DNA of 64,000 nt from Xylocopa sonorina. Lineage: Eukaryota > Arthropoda > Insecta > Hymenoptera > Apidae. How positions within the stretch are numbered: position 1 is the first letter of the stretch; each line of letters begins with the position of its first letter. Location: the NCBI RefSeq assembly GCF_050948175.1, contig NW_027490228.1:496001-560000 (forward strand), read 5' to 3'. Shown here in pieces: positions 1 to 13,310 of this stretch. The position numbers and the translations under genes are program-made. The notes below the pieces were generated by a model. The model saw only the letters and a list, made by a program, of their open reading frames with translations. It had not been told where the DNA came from and searched no databases.

Positions 1-348
1 ATATCTTATCATAAGACATAGAAATGAGATGCGATATCGGGTTTTAAGAAGCACTAGAACTCTATTGCTACGATACGTAGACATCTGCAAACGTTATTCC
101 CTAGCAAGGAAGTGTAGCATTTACATTCATATGAAGTGTAGACGAGGAATACATGACACTTCGCAATGAGTATTATACCTTATCGTGAAACACAGAAGTG
201 AGATGCGATATCGGGTTTTAACAAGTATTAGAACTCAATTGCTACGATACTTAGACATCTGCAAACGCTATTTCCTAGCATGGAAGTGTCGTGTTTACAT
301 TCTTTTGAAGTGAATACGAGGTATACATGAGAGTTCGCAATGAATATT

Positions 349-522
349 ATATCTTATCATGAAACATTGAAATGAGATGCGATATCGCGATTTAAGAAGC
401 ATTAGAACTCCATTGCTACGATACGTAGACATCTGCAAACGCTATTTCCTAGCAAGGAAGTGTCGCATTTACATTCACTTGAAGTGTGCCGGAGGTATAC
501 ATGACACTTCGCAATGAATATT
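349..522 (+). repeat. Reference monomer showing the four dyads
   Basis: This monomer displays the family's dyads cleanly. GCGATATCGC at 379-388 is a perfect 10-bp palindrome. CTACG-ATA-CGTAG lies at 416-428. TTCCT-AGCA-AGGAA lies at 446-459. GAAGTGTC at 457-464 pairs with GACACTTC at 503-510 across 38 nt. The third and fourth dyads overlap, so they would be alternative structures. The same elements occur in the right array as reverse complements, for example CTACG-TAT-CGTAG at 41958-41970 and GCGATATCGC at 41998-42007. Such dyads may be protein-binding sites or extruding hairpins; no binding protein can be named. Confidence 0.85.
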
Positions 523-2508
523 ATATCATATCATGAAACATAGAAATGAGATGCGACATCGCGTTTTAAGAAGCATTACAACACTATTGCTTCGATACGT
601 AGACAACTGCAAACGTTATTTCCTAGCAAGGAAGTGTCACATTTACGGTGGTTTGAAGTGTATGCGAGGTATACATGACAGTTCGCAATGAATATTATAT
701 ATTATCATGAAACATTGGAATGAGATGCGATATCGCGATTTAAGAAGCATTAGAACTCCATTGCTACGATACGTAGACATCTGCAAACGCTATTTCCTCG
801 CATGGAAGTGTCGCGTTTACACTCTTTTGATATGAATGCGATGTATACATAACATTGCACGATGAATACTATATCTTATCATGAAACATAGAAATGAGAT
901 GCGATATCGCGATTTAAGATGCATTAGAACTCTATTGCTTCGCTACGTGGACATCTGCAAACGCTATTTCCTAGCAAGGAATAGTCGCATTTACATTCTT
1001 TTGAAGTGAATTCGAGGTTTACATGACACTTCGGAATGAATATTATAACTTATCACGAAACATAGAAATGAGATGCGATATTGCGATCTAAGAAGCATTA
1101 GAATTCTATTGCTACGATACGTAGGCATCTGCAAACGCTATGACCTAGCAAAGAATAGTCGCATTTACATTCTTTTGATGTGAATACGAGGTATATATGA
1201 TACTTCGCAATGAATATTATATTTTATAATGAAACATAGAAGTGAGATGCGATATCACGTTTTAAGAAGCATTAAAACTCTATTGCCTCGACGCGTAGAC
1301 ATCTGCAGACGCCATTTCCCAGCAAGGAAGTGTCGCATTTACATTCGTTTGGAGAGAATACGAGGTATACATGACACTTTGCAATGAATATTATATCTTA
1401 TCATGAAACATCGAAGAGAGATGCGATATCGCGTTTTAAGAAGCATTAAAACTCTATGGCCTCGATGCGGAGACATCTGCAAACGCTATTTCCTAGCATG
1501 GAATTGCCGCACTTACATTCTTTTGAAGTGAATACGAGGTATACATGACACTTCGCGATGAATATTATATCTTATCACGAAACATATAAATGAGATGCGA
1601 TATCGCGATTTAAGTAGCATTAGAACTCTATTGCCTCGATGCGGAGACATCTGCAAACGCTATTTCCCTGCAAGCAATAGTCGCATTTACATTCTTTTGA
1701 AGTGAATACGAGGTATACATGACACTTCGCAATGCATATTATATCTTATCATGAAACATAGATATGAGATGCGATATCCCGAATTAGCAAACTTTAGAAA
1801 TCTATTGCTTCGATAAGTAGACATCTGCAAACGCTATTTCCTAGGAAGGAAGTGTCGCATTTACATTCATTTTAAGTGTATGCGGGGTATACATGACACT
1901 TCGCAATGAATATTATATATTAACATGAAACATAGAAATGAGAAGCGATATCACGTTTTGAGAAGCATTAGAACTCTAATCCCACGAATCGTAGACATTT
2001 GCAAACGCTATTTCCTAGCAAGGAAGTGTCGCATTTACATTCATTTGAAGTATAGACGAGATATACATAACACTGCACAATGAAAATTATATCTTATCAT
2101 GAAACATAGAAATGAGATGCGATATGACGATTTAAGAAGCATTAGAATTCTATTGCTTCGATACGTAGACATCTGCAAATGCTGTTTCCTGGCAAGGAAG
2201 TGTCGCATGTACATTCAGTTGAAGTGTATGCGAGGTATACATGGCATTTCGCAATGAATATTATATCTGATCATGAAACATAGAAATGAGATGCGATATG
2301 GCGATTTAATAAGCATAGAATACTATTGCTTCGATACGTAGACATCTGCAAACGCTACCTACTAGCAAGGAAGTGTCGCATTTACATTCTTTTGAAAGGA
2401 ATACGAGGTATACAAGAAACTTCGCAATGAATATTATATCTTATCATGAAACATAGAAATGAGATGCGATATGACGATTTAAGAAGCATTAGAACTCTAT
2501 TGCTTCGG

Positions 2509-5311
2509 TACGTAGACATCTGCAAACGCTATTTCCTAGCAAGGAAGTGTCGCATTAACATTCTTTTGAAGTTAATACGAGGTATACATAACACTCCACA
2601 ATGAATATTATATGTTATAATGAAACATGTTAATGAGTAGCGATATCGCGTTTCGAGAAGCATTAGAATTCTAATGGTACGATACGTAGACATCTGCAAA
2701 CGCTATTTCCTGGCAACGAAGTGTCGCGTTTACATTCTTTTGAAGTGAATACGAGGTGTACATAACACTGCACAATGAATATTATATCTTATCATAAAAC
2801 ATAGAAATGAGATGCGATATCGCGGTTTAAGAAGCATTAGGAGACTAATGCTTCGATACGTAGACATCTGCAAACGCTATTTCCTAGCAAGGAAGTGTCG
2901 CATTTTCGTTCATTTGAAGCCTATGCGAGGTATACATGACACTTCGCAGTGAATATTATATATTATCATGAAACATAGATATGAGATGCGATTTCGCGAT
3001 ATAAGAAGCAATAGAACACTTTTGCTTCGATACGTAGACATCTGCAAACGCTATTTCCTAGCAAGGATGTGTCGCATTTACATTCATTTGAAGTATAGAC
3101 GAGATATACATAACACAGCACAATGAATATTATATCTTATCATGAAACATAGAAATGAGATGCAATATGGCGATTTAAGAAGCATTAGAACTCTATTGCT
3201 TCGATACGTAGACATTTCCAAACGCTACTTCCTAGCAAGGAAGTGTCGCATTTATATTCTTTTGAAAGGAATACAAGGTATGCATGACACTTCGCAATGA
3301 ATATTATATCTTATCATGAAACATAGAAATGAGATTCGATATGGCGATTTATGAAGCATTTGATGTCTATTACTTCGATACGTAGACATCTGCAAACGCT
3401 ATGTCCTAGCAAGAAATTGTAGCATTTACATCCATTTGAGGTATAGACGCGATATACATAACACTGCACAATGAATATTATTTCTTATCATGAAACATAG
3501 AGATGAGATGCGATTTCGCGATTTACGAAGAATTAGAACACTATTGCTTCGATACGTAGACATCTGCAACCGCTACTTCCTAGCAAGGAAGTGTCGCATT
3601 TACATTCTTTTGAAAGGAATACGAGGTATACGTGACACTTCGCAATGAATATTATATCTTATCATGAAACATAGAAATGAGATGCGATATGACGATTTAA
3701 GAAGCATTAGTACTCTATTGCTTCGATACGTAGACATCTGCAAACACTATTTCCCACCAAGGAACTGTCGTATTTACATTCGTTTGAATTGTTTGCGAGG
3801 TATACTTGAAACTTCGCAATGAATATTATATATTGTCATGAAACATAGAAATGAGATGCGACATCGCGAATTAACAAGCTTTAGAACTCTATTGCTTCGA
3901 TACGTAGACATCTGCAAACGCTATTTCCTAGCAAGGAAGTGTCGCATTAACATTCTTTTGAAGTTAATACGAGGTATACATAACACTCCACAATGAATAT
4001 TATATGTTATAATGAAACATGTTAATGAGTAGCGATATCGCGTTTCGAGAAGCATTAGAATTCTAATGGTACGATACGTAGACACCTGCAAACGCTATTT
4101 CCTGGCAACGAAGTGTCGCGTTTACATTCTTTTGAAGTGAATACGAGGTGTACATAACACTGCACAATGAATATTATATCTTATCATAAAACATAGAAAT
4201 GAGATGCGACATCGCGGTTTAAGAAGCATTAGGAGACTAATGCTTCGATACGTAGACATCTGCAAACGCTATTTCCTAGCAAGGAAGTGTCGCATTTTCG
4301 TTCATTTGAAGCGTATGCGAGGTATACATGACACTTCGCAGTGAATATTATATATTATCATGAAACATAGATATGAGATGCGATTTCGCGATATAAGAAG
4401 CAATAGAACACTTTTGCTTCGATACGTAGACATCTGCAAACGCTATTTCCTAGCAAGGATGTGTCGCATTTACATTCATTTGAAGTATAGACGAGATATA
4501 CATAACACAGCACAATGAATATTATATCTTATCATGAAACATAGAAATGAGATGCAATATGGCGATTTAAGAAGCATTAGAACTCTATTGCTTCGATACG
4601 TAGACATTTCCAAACGCTACTTCCTAGCAAGGAAGTGTCGCATTTATATTCTTTTGAAAGGAATACAAGGTATGCATGACACTTCGCAATGAATATTATA
4701 TCTTATCATGAAACATAGAAATGAGATTCGATATGGCGATTTATGAAGCATTTGATGTCTATTACTTCGATACGTAGACATCTGCAAACGCTATGTCCTA
4801 GCAAGAAATTGTAGCATTTACATCCATTTGAGGTATAGACGCGATATACATAACACTGCACAATGAATATTATTTCTTATCATGAAACATAGAGATGAGA
4901 TGCGATTTCGCGATTTACGAAGAATTAGAACACTATTGCTTCGATACGTAGACATCTGCAACCGCTACTTCCTAGCAAGGAAGTGTCGCATTTACATTCT
5001 TTTGAAAGGAATACGAGGTATACGTGACACTTCGCAATGAATATTATATCTTATCATGAAACATAGAAATGAGATGCGATATGACGATTTAAGAAGCATT
5101 AGTACTCTATTGCTTCGATACGTAGACATCTGCAAACACTATTTCCCACCAAGGAACTGTCGTATTTACATTCGTTTGAATTGTTTGCGAGGTATACTTG
5201 AAACTTCGCAATGAATATTATATATTGTCATGAAACATAGAAATGAGATGCGATATCGCGAATTAACAAGCTTTAGAACTCTATTGCTTCGATACGTAGA
5301 CATCTGCAAAC
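2509..5311 (+). repeat. Tandem duplication of an 8-monomer block (1,392 bp)
   Basis: The stretch 2509-3919 is repeated at 3901-5311 with an exact offset of 1,392 bp (8 x 174). The rare variant CGCATTAACATTC, for instance, occurs at 2551 and again at 3943. I found only a few single-base differences by eye, so the duplication is recent relative to the divergence of neighbouring monomers. The copies diverge abruptly at 3920/5312. Unequal crossing-over between sister arrays is the simplest origin. Confidence 0.9.
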
Positions 5312-8300
5312 ACTATTCCCTAGCAAGGAACTGTCGCATTCACCTTCATTTGAAGTGTATGCGAGGTATACATGACACTTCGCAGTGAATGTTATATCTT
5401 ATCACGAAATATAGAAATGAGATGCGATATCGCGATTTAAGAAGCATTAGAACACTATTTCTTCGATACGAAGACATCTGCAAACGCTATTTCCTAGCAA
5501 GGAAGTGACGCATTTACATTATTTTGAAGTGAGTACTAGGTATACATGACACTTCGCAATGAATATTATATCTTATCATGAAACATAGAAATGAGTTGCG
5601 ATCTCGCGTTTGAAGAAGCGTTAGAGCTCTATTGCCATGATACATAGTCACCTGCAATCGCTATTTCCTAGGAAGGAAGTGTCGCAATTACATTCATTTG
5701 AAGTGTATGCGAGGTATACATGACACATCGCAATGAATATTATATCTCATTATGAAACATAGAAATGAGAAGCGATATCGCGTTTTAAGAAGCATTGGAT
5801 CTCTAATGCCACGAAACGTAGACATCTGCAAACGCTATTTCCTAGCAAGAAAGTTTCGCATTTACATTCTTTTGAAGTGAATACGAGGTATAACTAACAC
5901 TCCACAATGAATATTATATCTTATCATGAAAGAGAGAAGTGAGATGCGATATCGCGATTTAAGAAGCATTAGAACACTATTGCTTCGATACGTGGACATC
6001 TACAAACGCTACTCCCTAGCAAGAAAGTGTCGCATTCACATTCTTTTGAAAGGAATACGAGGTATACATGACACTTCACAATGAATATGGTATCTTATCA
6101 TGAAACATAGAAATGTGATGCGATATCGCGATTTAAGATGCTTTAGAACTCTATTGCTTCGATACGTAGATATCTGCAAACACTATTTCCTAGGAAGAAA
6201 CTGTCGCATTCACATTCATTTGAAGTGTATGCGAGGTATACATGACACTTCGCAATGAATTTTATATATTATCAAGAAACATAGATATGAGATGGGATAA
6301 CGCGAATTAGCATGCTTTAGAAATCTATTGCTTCGATACGTAGACACCTGCAAACGCTGTTTCCTAGCAAGGAAGTGTCGCATTCACATTCTCTTGAAGT
6401 GAATACGAGGTGTACATAACACTCCACAATGTATATTATATCTTATTATGAAACATAGAAATGAGGAGCGATTTCGCGCTTTAGGAGGCATTAGAGTACT
6501 ATAGCTACGATACGTAGACATCTACAAACGCTACTTCCTTGCAAGGAAGTGTCGCAATTACATTCTTTTGAAAGGAATACGAGGTATTCAATACACTCCA
6601 CAATGAATATTATATCTTATCATGAAGCATAGAAATGAGATGCAATATGGCGATTTAAGAAACATTAGAAAACTATTGCTACGATACGTAGACATCTGCA
6701 AATACTATTTCCTAGCAAGGAAGTGCCGCATTCACATTCTCTTGAAGTGAATACGAGGTATACATGACACCTCGCATTGAATATTATATGTATTCATGAA
6801 ACATAGAAATGAGATGCGATATCGCTTCTTAAGAAGCATTAGAAACCTATTGCCACGATACGCAGACACCTGCAGACGCAATTTCCTGGCAAGGAAGTGT
6901 CGCGTTTACATTCTTTTGAAGTGAGTACGAGGTATACATGACATTTGGCAATGAATATTATATCTTATCATGAAATATAGAAATAAGATGCGATATGGCG
7001 ATTTAAGAGGCATTAGAACTCTATTGCTTCGAGAAGTAGACATCTGCAAATGCTATTTCCAAGGAAGGAAGTGTCGCATGTACATTCAATTAAAGTGTAT
7101 GCGAGGTATACATGACACTTCGCAATGAATATTATATATTATCATGAAACATAGAAATGAGAAGCGATATCGCGTTTTGAGAAGCATTAGAACCCTAATG
7201 CCACGATACATAGACATCTGCAAACGCTATTTCCAAGCAAAGGAAGTGTCGCATTTACATTCATTTGATGTATAGACGAGATATACATAACGCTGCACAG
7301 TGAATATTATATCTTACCACGAAACATGGAAATGAGATGCACTATGGCGATTTAAGAAGCATTTGAAATCTATTTCTTCGATACGTAGACATCTGCAAAC
7401 GCTACTTCCTAGCAAGGAAGTGTCGCATTTACATTCTTTTGAAAGGAATACGAGGTATACATGACACTTCACAATGAATATTATATCTTATCATGAAACA
7501 TAGAAATGAGAAGCGATATGACGATGTAAGAAGCATTAGAATTCTATTGCTTCGATACGTAGACATCTGCAAATGCTATTTCCTAGCAAGGAAGTGTCGT
7601 ATTTACATTCATTTTAAGTGAATGCGAGGTATGCATGGCACTTCGCAGTGTATATTATATATTATCATGAGACATAGAAATGAGAAGCGATATCGCGTTT
7701 TGAGAAACATTAGAACCCTAATGCCACGATACGTAGACATCTGCAAACGCTATTTCCAAGCAAAGGAAGTGTCGCATTTACATTCATCTGATTTATAGAC
7801 GAGATATACATAACACTGCACAATGAATATTAAATCTTATCATGATACATAGAAATGAGATGCAATATGGCAATTTAAGAAGCATTAGAAATCCATTTCT
7901 TCGATACGTAGACATCTGCAAACGCTACTTCCTAGCAAGGAAGTGTCGCATTTACATTCATTTGAAAGGAATACGAGGTGTACATTACACTCCACAATGA
8001 ATAATATGTCTTATCATGAAACATAGAAATGAGATGCAATATGACGATTTAAGAAGCATTGGAAAACTATTGCCTCGATACGTAGATATCTGCAAACGAA
8101 ACTTCCTAGGAAGGAAGTGTCGCATTTACATTCTTTTGAAGTGAATACGAGATATACATAACACTGCGCAGTGAATATTATATCTTATCATGAAACATAG
8201 AAATGAGATGCGATATGGCGATTTAAGAAGCATTAGAACTCTATTGCTTCGATACGTAGACAACTGCAAACACTATTTCCTAGCAAGGAACTGTCGCATT

Positions 8301-8611
8301 CACATTCGTTTGAATTGTATGCGAGGTACACATGAATCTTCGCAATGAATATTATATATTATCATGGAACATAGACATGAGATGCGATATCGCGAATTAC
8401 CATGCTTTAGAAATCTATTGCTTCGATACGTAGAGATCTGCAAACGCTACTTTCTAGCAAGGAAGTGTCGCATTTACATCCATTTGAAGTGTAGACGAGA
8501 TATACATAACACTGCACAATGAATATTATATCTTATCATGAATCATAGAAATGAGGTGCGATATCGCGATTTAAAAAGCATTAGAACTCTATTGCTACGA
8601 TACGTAGACAT

Positions 8612-9561
8612 CCGCAAACGCTATTTCCTAGCATGGAAGTGTCGCATTTACACTCTTTTGAAGTGAATACGAGGTATACATGATACTTCGCATTGAATAT
8701 TATATCTTATGGTGAAACATAGACATGATTTGCGATATCGCGTTTCAAGAAGCATTAGAACTCTATTTCTACGATACGTAAACATCTGCAAACGCTATTT
8801 CCAAGCAAGGAAGTGTCGCATTTACATTCTTTTGAAGTGAATACGAGGTATACATGACACTTCGCAATGAATATGATATCTCATTATGAAACATAGAAAT
8901 GATATGCGATATTGCGTTTTAAGAAGCATTAGAAATCTATTGCTTCGATACGTAGACATCTGCAAACGCTATCTAATAGCAAGGAAGTGTCGCATTTACA
9001 TTCTTTTGAAGTGAATACGAAATATACATGACACTTCGCAATGAATATTATATCTTATTATGAAACATAGAAATGGGATGCGATATCGCGTTTTATGAAG
9101 CATTAGGATTCTATTGCTGCGATACGTAGACATCTGCAAACGACATTTCCTAGCAAGGAAGTGTCGCGTTTACATTCTTTTGTAGTGATTACGAGGTATA
9201 AGTTACATTTCGCAATGACTATTATGTATTATCATGAAACATAGAATTGAGATGCGATATCGCGTTTTAAGTAGCATTAGAACTCTATTGCTACGATACG
9301 TAGACAACCGCAAACGCTATTTCCTAGCATGGAAGTGTCGCATATACATTCTTTTGAAGTGAATACGAGGTATACATGACACTTCGCATTGAATATTATA
9401 TCTTATTGTGAAACATAGATATGATTTGCGATATCGCGTTTCAAGAAGCATTAGAACTCTATTTCTACGATACGTAAACATCTGCAAACGCTATTTCCAA
9501 GCAAGGAAGTGTCGCATTTACATTCTTTTGAAGTGAATACGAGGTATACATGACACTTCGC
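8612..9561 (+). repeat. Related block pair at 4-monomer spacing (696 bp)
   Basis: The stretches 8612-8865 and 9308-9561 share unusual variants: CATGGAAG, CGCATTGAATATT, ATGATTTGCGATATCG, CTCTATTTCTACG and GTAAACATCTGC. Their offset is 696 bp, exactly four monomers. The intervening monomers are less alike, so this is an older or partly overwritten tetramer duplication. Confidence 0.75.
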
Positions 9562-9754
9562 AGTGAATACTATATATTATCATGAACCATAGATATGAGA
9601 TGCGATATCGCGTTTTGAGAAGCATAAGAACTCCATTGCCACGATACGTAGACATCTGCAAACACCGTTTCCTAGCAAGGAAGTGTCGCATTTACATCCA
9701 TTTGAAGTGTATGCGAGGTATATATGACACTTCGCAGTGAATATTACATCTTGT

Positions 9755-10696
9755 CATGAAACATAGAAATGAGATGCGATATGACGATTTAAGAAGCATT
9801 GGAACTCTATTGCTTTGATACATATACATCTGCAAACGCTATTTACTAGCAAGGAAGTGTCGGATTTATTGTACATTCTTTTGAGGTGATTACGAGGTAT
9901 ACATAACACTGCACAATGAATATTATATCTTATCATGCAACATAGAAATGAGATGCGATATCGCGATTTAGGAAGCATTAGAACACTATTGCTTCGATAC
10001 GTAGACATCTGCCAACGCTATTTCCTAGCAAGGAAGTGTGGCATTCACTTTCTTTTGAAGTGAATACGAGGAGTACATAACACTGCACATTAAATATTAT
10101 ATCTTATCATGAAACATAGGAATGAAATGCGATATCGCAATTGGAGAAGCATTAGAACTCTATTGCTTCGATACGTAGACATCTGCCAACGCTATTTCCT
10201 AGGAAGGAAGTGTCGTATTTACATTCATTTTAAGTGTATGCGAGGTATACGTGACACTTCGCAATGAATATTATATATTATCATAAATCATAGAAATGAG
10301 AAACGATATCGCCTTTTGAGAAGCATTAGAGCACTAATGCTACGATATGTAGGCATCTGCAAATGCTATTTCCTAGCAAGGAATTGTGGCATTCAATTTC
10401 CTTTGAAGTGAATGCGAGGTATACATAACACTGCACAATGAATATTATATCTTATCATGAAACATAGAAATGAGATGCGATATGACGATTTAAGAAGCAT
10501 TGTAACTCTATTGCTTCGATACATATACATCTGCAAACGCTATTTACTAGCAAGGAAGTGTCGGATTTATTGTACATTCTTTTGAGGTGATTACGAGGTA
10601 TACATAACACTGCACAATGAATATTATATCTTATCATGCAACATAGAAATGAGATGCGATATCGCGATTTAGGAAGCATTAGAACTCAATTGCTTC
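9755..10696 (+). repeat. Related block pair at 701-bp spacing with a shared 5-bp insertion
   Basis: The stretches 9755-9995 and 10456-10696 share the odd CGGATTTATTGTACATTC segment (at 9861 and 10562), 5 bp longer than the usual CGCATTTACATTC, and the variant CATATACATCTGC. The spacing of 701 bp equals four monomers plus 5 bp. The - strand frames of 84 and 74 codons here are products of this repeat, not genes. Confidence 0.8.
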
Positions 10697-10846
10697 GACA
10701 CGTAGACATCTGCAAACGCTATTTCACAGGAAGGAAGTGTCGCATTTACATTCATTTGAAGTGTATGCGATGTATACATGACACTAAGCAATGAATATTA
10801 TATATTACCATGAAATGTAGAAATGAGAAACGATAACGCGTTTTGA

Positions 10847-10997
10847 GAAGCACTAGAACTCTATTGCTTCGATACGTAGACATTTGCAAACGCTATTTCC
10901 TTGCAAGGAAGTGTCGCATTTACATTCTTTTGAAAGGAATACGAGGTATACGTGACACTTCGCAATCAATATTATTATCGCGATATGGCGATTTAAG
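10847..10997 (+). repeat. Shortened 150-bp monomer (24-bp deletion)
   Basis: The GAAGCA landmark at 10847 recurs at 10997, 150 bp apart instead of 174. The segment ATCTTATCATGAAAC...GAGATG is mostly missing near 10971-10985 (AATATTATTATCGCGATATGG). Because 24 is a multiple of 3 and a stop is lost, a 91-codon frame opens on the + strand at 10843-11118. Confidence 0.8.
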
Positions 10998-13300
10998 AAG
11001 CATTAGAACACTATTGCTTCGATACGTAGACATCTGCAAACGCTACTTCCTAACAAGGAAGTGTCGCATTTACATTCATTTGAAGTACAGACGACATATA
11101 CATAACACTGCACAATGAATATTATATCTTATCATGGAACATAGAAATGAGATGCGATATGACGATTTAAGAAGCATTAGAACTCTATTGCTTCGATACG
11201 TAGACATCTGCAATCGCTATTTCCTAGCAAGGAAGTGTGAAGGCATATACACTCTTTTGAGGTGAATACGAGGTATACATAACACTGCACAATGAATATT
11301 ATGTTTTATCATGAAACATTGAAATGAGATGCGAAATCGCGATTTCAGAAGCATTAGAACTCTATTGCTTCGATACATAACATCTGCAAGCGCTACTCCC
11401 TAGCAAGGAAGTGTCGCATTCACAGTCTTTTGAAAGGAATACTAGGTATACATGACACTTCGCAATGAATATTATATCTTGTCATGAAACATACAAATGA
11501 GATGCGATATCTCGTTCTAACAAGCATTAGAAATCTATTGCTACGATACGTAGACATCTACAAACGCTACTTCCTAGCAAGGAAGTGTCGCATTTACATT
11601 CTTTTGAAGTGAATTCGAAGTATAAATGACATTTCGCAATGAATATTATATCATATCATGAAACATAGAAGCAAGATACAACATCTCGCTTTAAGAAGCA
11701 TTAGAACTCCATTGCTTCGAGGCGTAGACATCTGCAAACTCTATTTCCTAGCAAGGAAGTGGCACATTTACATTATTTTGAAACGAATACGAGGTATACA
11801 TGACACTTCGCAATGAATATTGTATCTTATCATGAAACATAGAAGTGAAATGCGTTGTCGCATTTTAAGAAGCATTAGTACTCAATTGCTAGGGTACGTG
11901 GACATCTGCAAACCCTATTTGCTAGCAAGGAAGTGGCACATTTACATTATTTTGAAACGAATACGAGGTATACATGACACTTCGCAATGGATATTGTATC
12001 TTATCATGAAACATAGAAGTGAGATGCGTTGTCGCATTTTAAGAAGCATTGGAAGTCTATTGCTACGATACGTAGACATCTGCAAACGCTATTTCCTAGC
12101 ATGGAACTGTCGCCTTCACATTCATTTGAAGTGTATGCGAGGTATACACGACACTTCGCAATGAATATTATATATTATCATGAAACATGGTAATGTGTAG
12201 CGATATCGCGTTTTGAGAAGCATTAGAACTCTAATGCTACGATACGTAGACACCTGCAAACGCTTTTTCCTAGCAAGGAAGTGTCGCATGCACATTCTTT
12301 TGAAGTGAATACGAGATATTCATAACACTGCACAATGAGTATTATATCTCATCATGAAACATTGAAATGAGATGCGATATCGCGATTTATGAAGCATTAG
12401 ATCCCTATTGCTTCGAAACTTTGACATCTGCAAACGCTACTTCCTAGCAAGGAAGTGTCGCATTTTCATTCTTTTGAAAGGAATACGAGGCATACATGAC
12501 ACTTCGCAATGAATATTATATCTTATCAGGAAACGTAGGTATGAGATGCGATATGACGATTCAAGAAGCATTAGAAATCTATTGCTTCGATACGTAGACA
12601 TCTGCAAACGCTATTTCCTAGCAAGGAAGTGTCGCATGTACATTCAATTGATGTGTATGCGTGGTATACATGACACTTCGCAATGAATATTTTATATTAT
12701 CATGATACATGGTAATGTGTAGCGATATCGCGTTTTGAGAAGCATTAGAATTCTAATGCTACGATACGTAGACACCTGCAAACGCTTTTTCCTAGCAAGG
12801 AAGTGTCGCATGTACAATCTTTGGAAGTGAATACGAGATATTCATAACACTGCACAATGAATGTTATATCTCATCATGAAACATTGAAATGAGATGCGAT
12901 ATCGCGATTTATGAAGCATTAGATCCCCATTGCTTCGAAACGTAGACATCTGCAGACGCTACATCCTAGCAAGGAAGTGTCGCATTTTCATTCTTTTGAA
13001 AGGAATACGAGGTATACATGACACTTCGCAATGAATATTATATCTTATCAGGAAACGTAGGTATGAGATGCGATATGACGATATAAGAAGCATTAGAAAT
13101 CGATTGCTTCGATACGTAGACATCTGCAAACGCTATTTCCTAGCAAGGAAGTGTCGCATTTACATTCTTTTGAGGTGAATACGAGGTATACATAACACTG
13201 CACAATGGATATTATATCTTATCATGAAACATAGAAATGAGATGCGATATCGCGATTTAAGAAGCATTAGATCCCTATTGCTTCGACACGTAGACATCTG

Positions 13301-13310
13301 CAAACAAGGA
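13301..13310 (+). repeat. 13-bp deletion monomer, copy 1
   Basis: CAAACAAGGA replaces the usual CAAACGCTATTTCCTAGCAAGGA, removing the left arm of the TTCCT/AGGAA dyad. The same deletion recurs at 15898 and 16581, so it was inherited by duplication rather than formed three times. Confidence 0.8.

Noticed and set aside
349..522. CENP-B box in the monomer
   Set aside because: I compared TTCG-containing words (CTTCGATACGTAG, ACTTCGCAATG) with the TTCG-N4-A-N2-CGGG pattern; none has the required A and CGGG.
10843..12164. Open frames of 91 and 114 codons on the + strand with repeated RYVDICKRYFLARK-like peptide
   Set aside because: The monomer is 58 codons long, so any frame repeats in phase. The consensus has a TGA in CAATGA and often another in AAGTGA, and long frames appear only where these are mutated or deleted. 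Frames occur on both strands and no start context or domain is seen.
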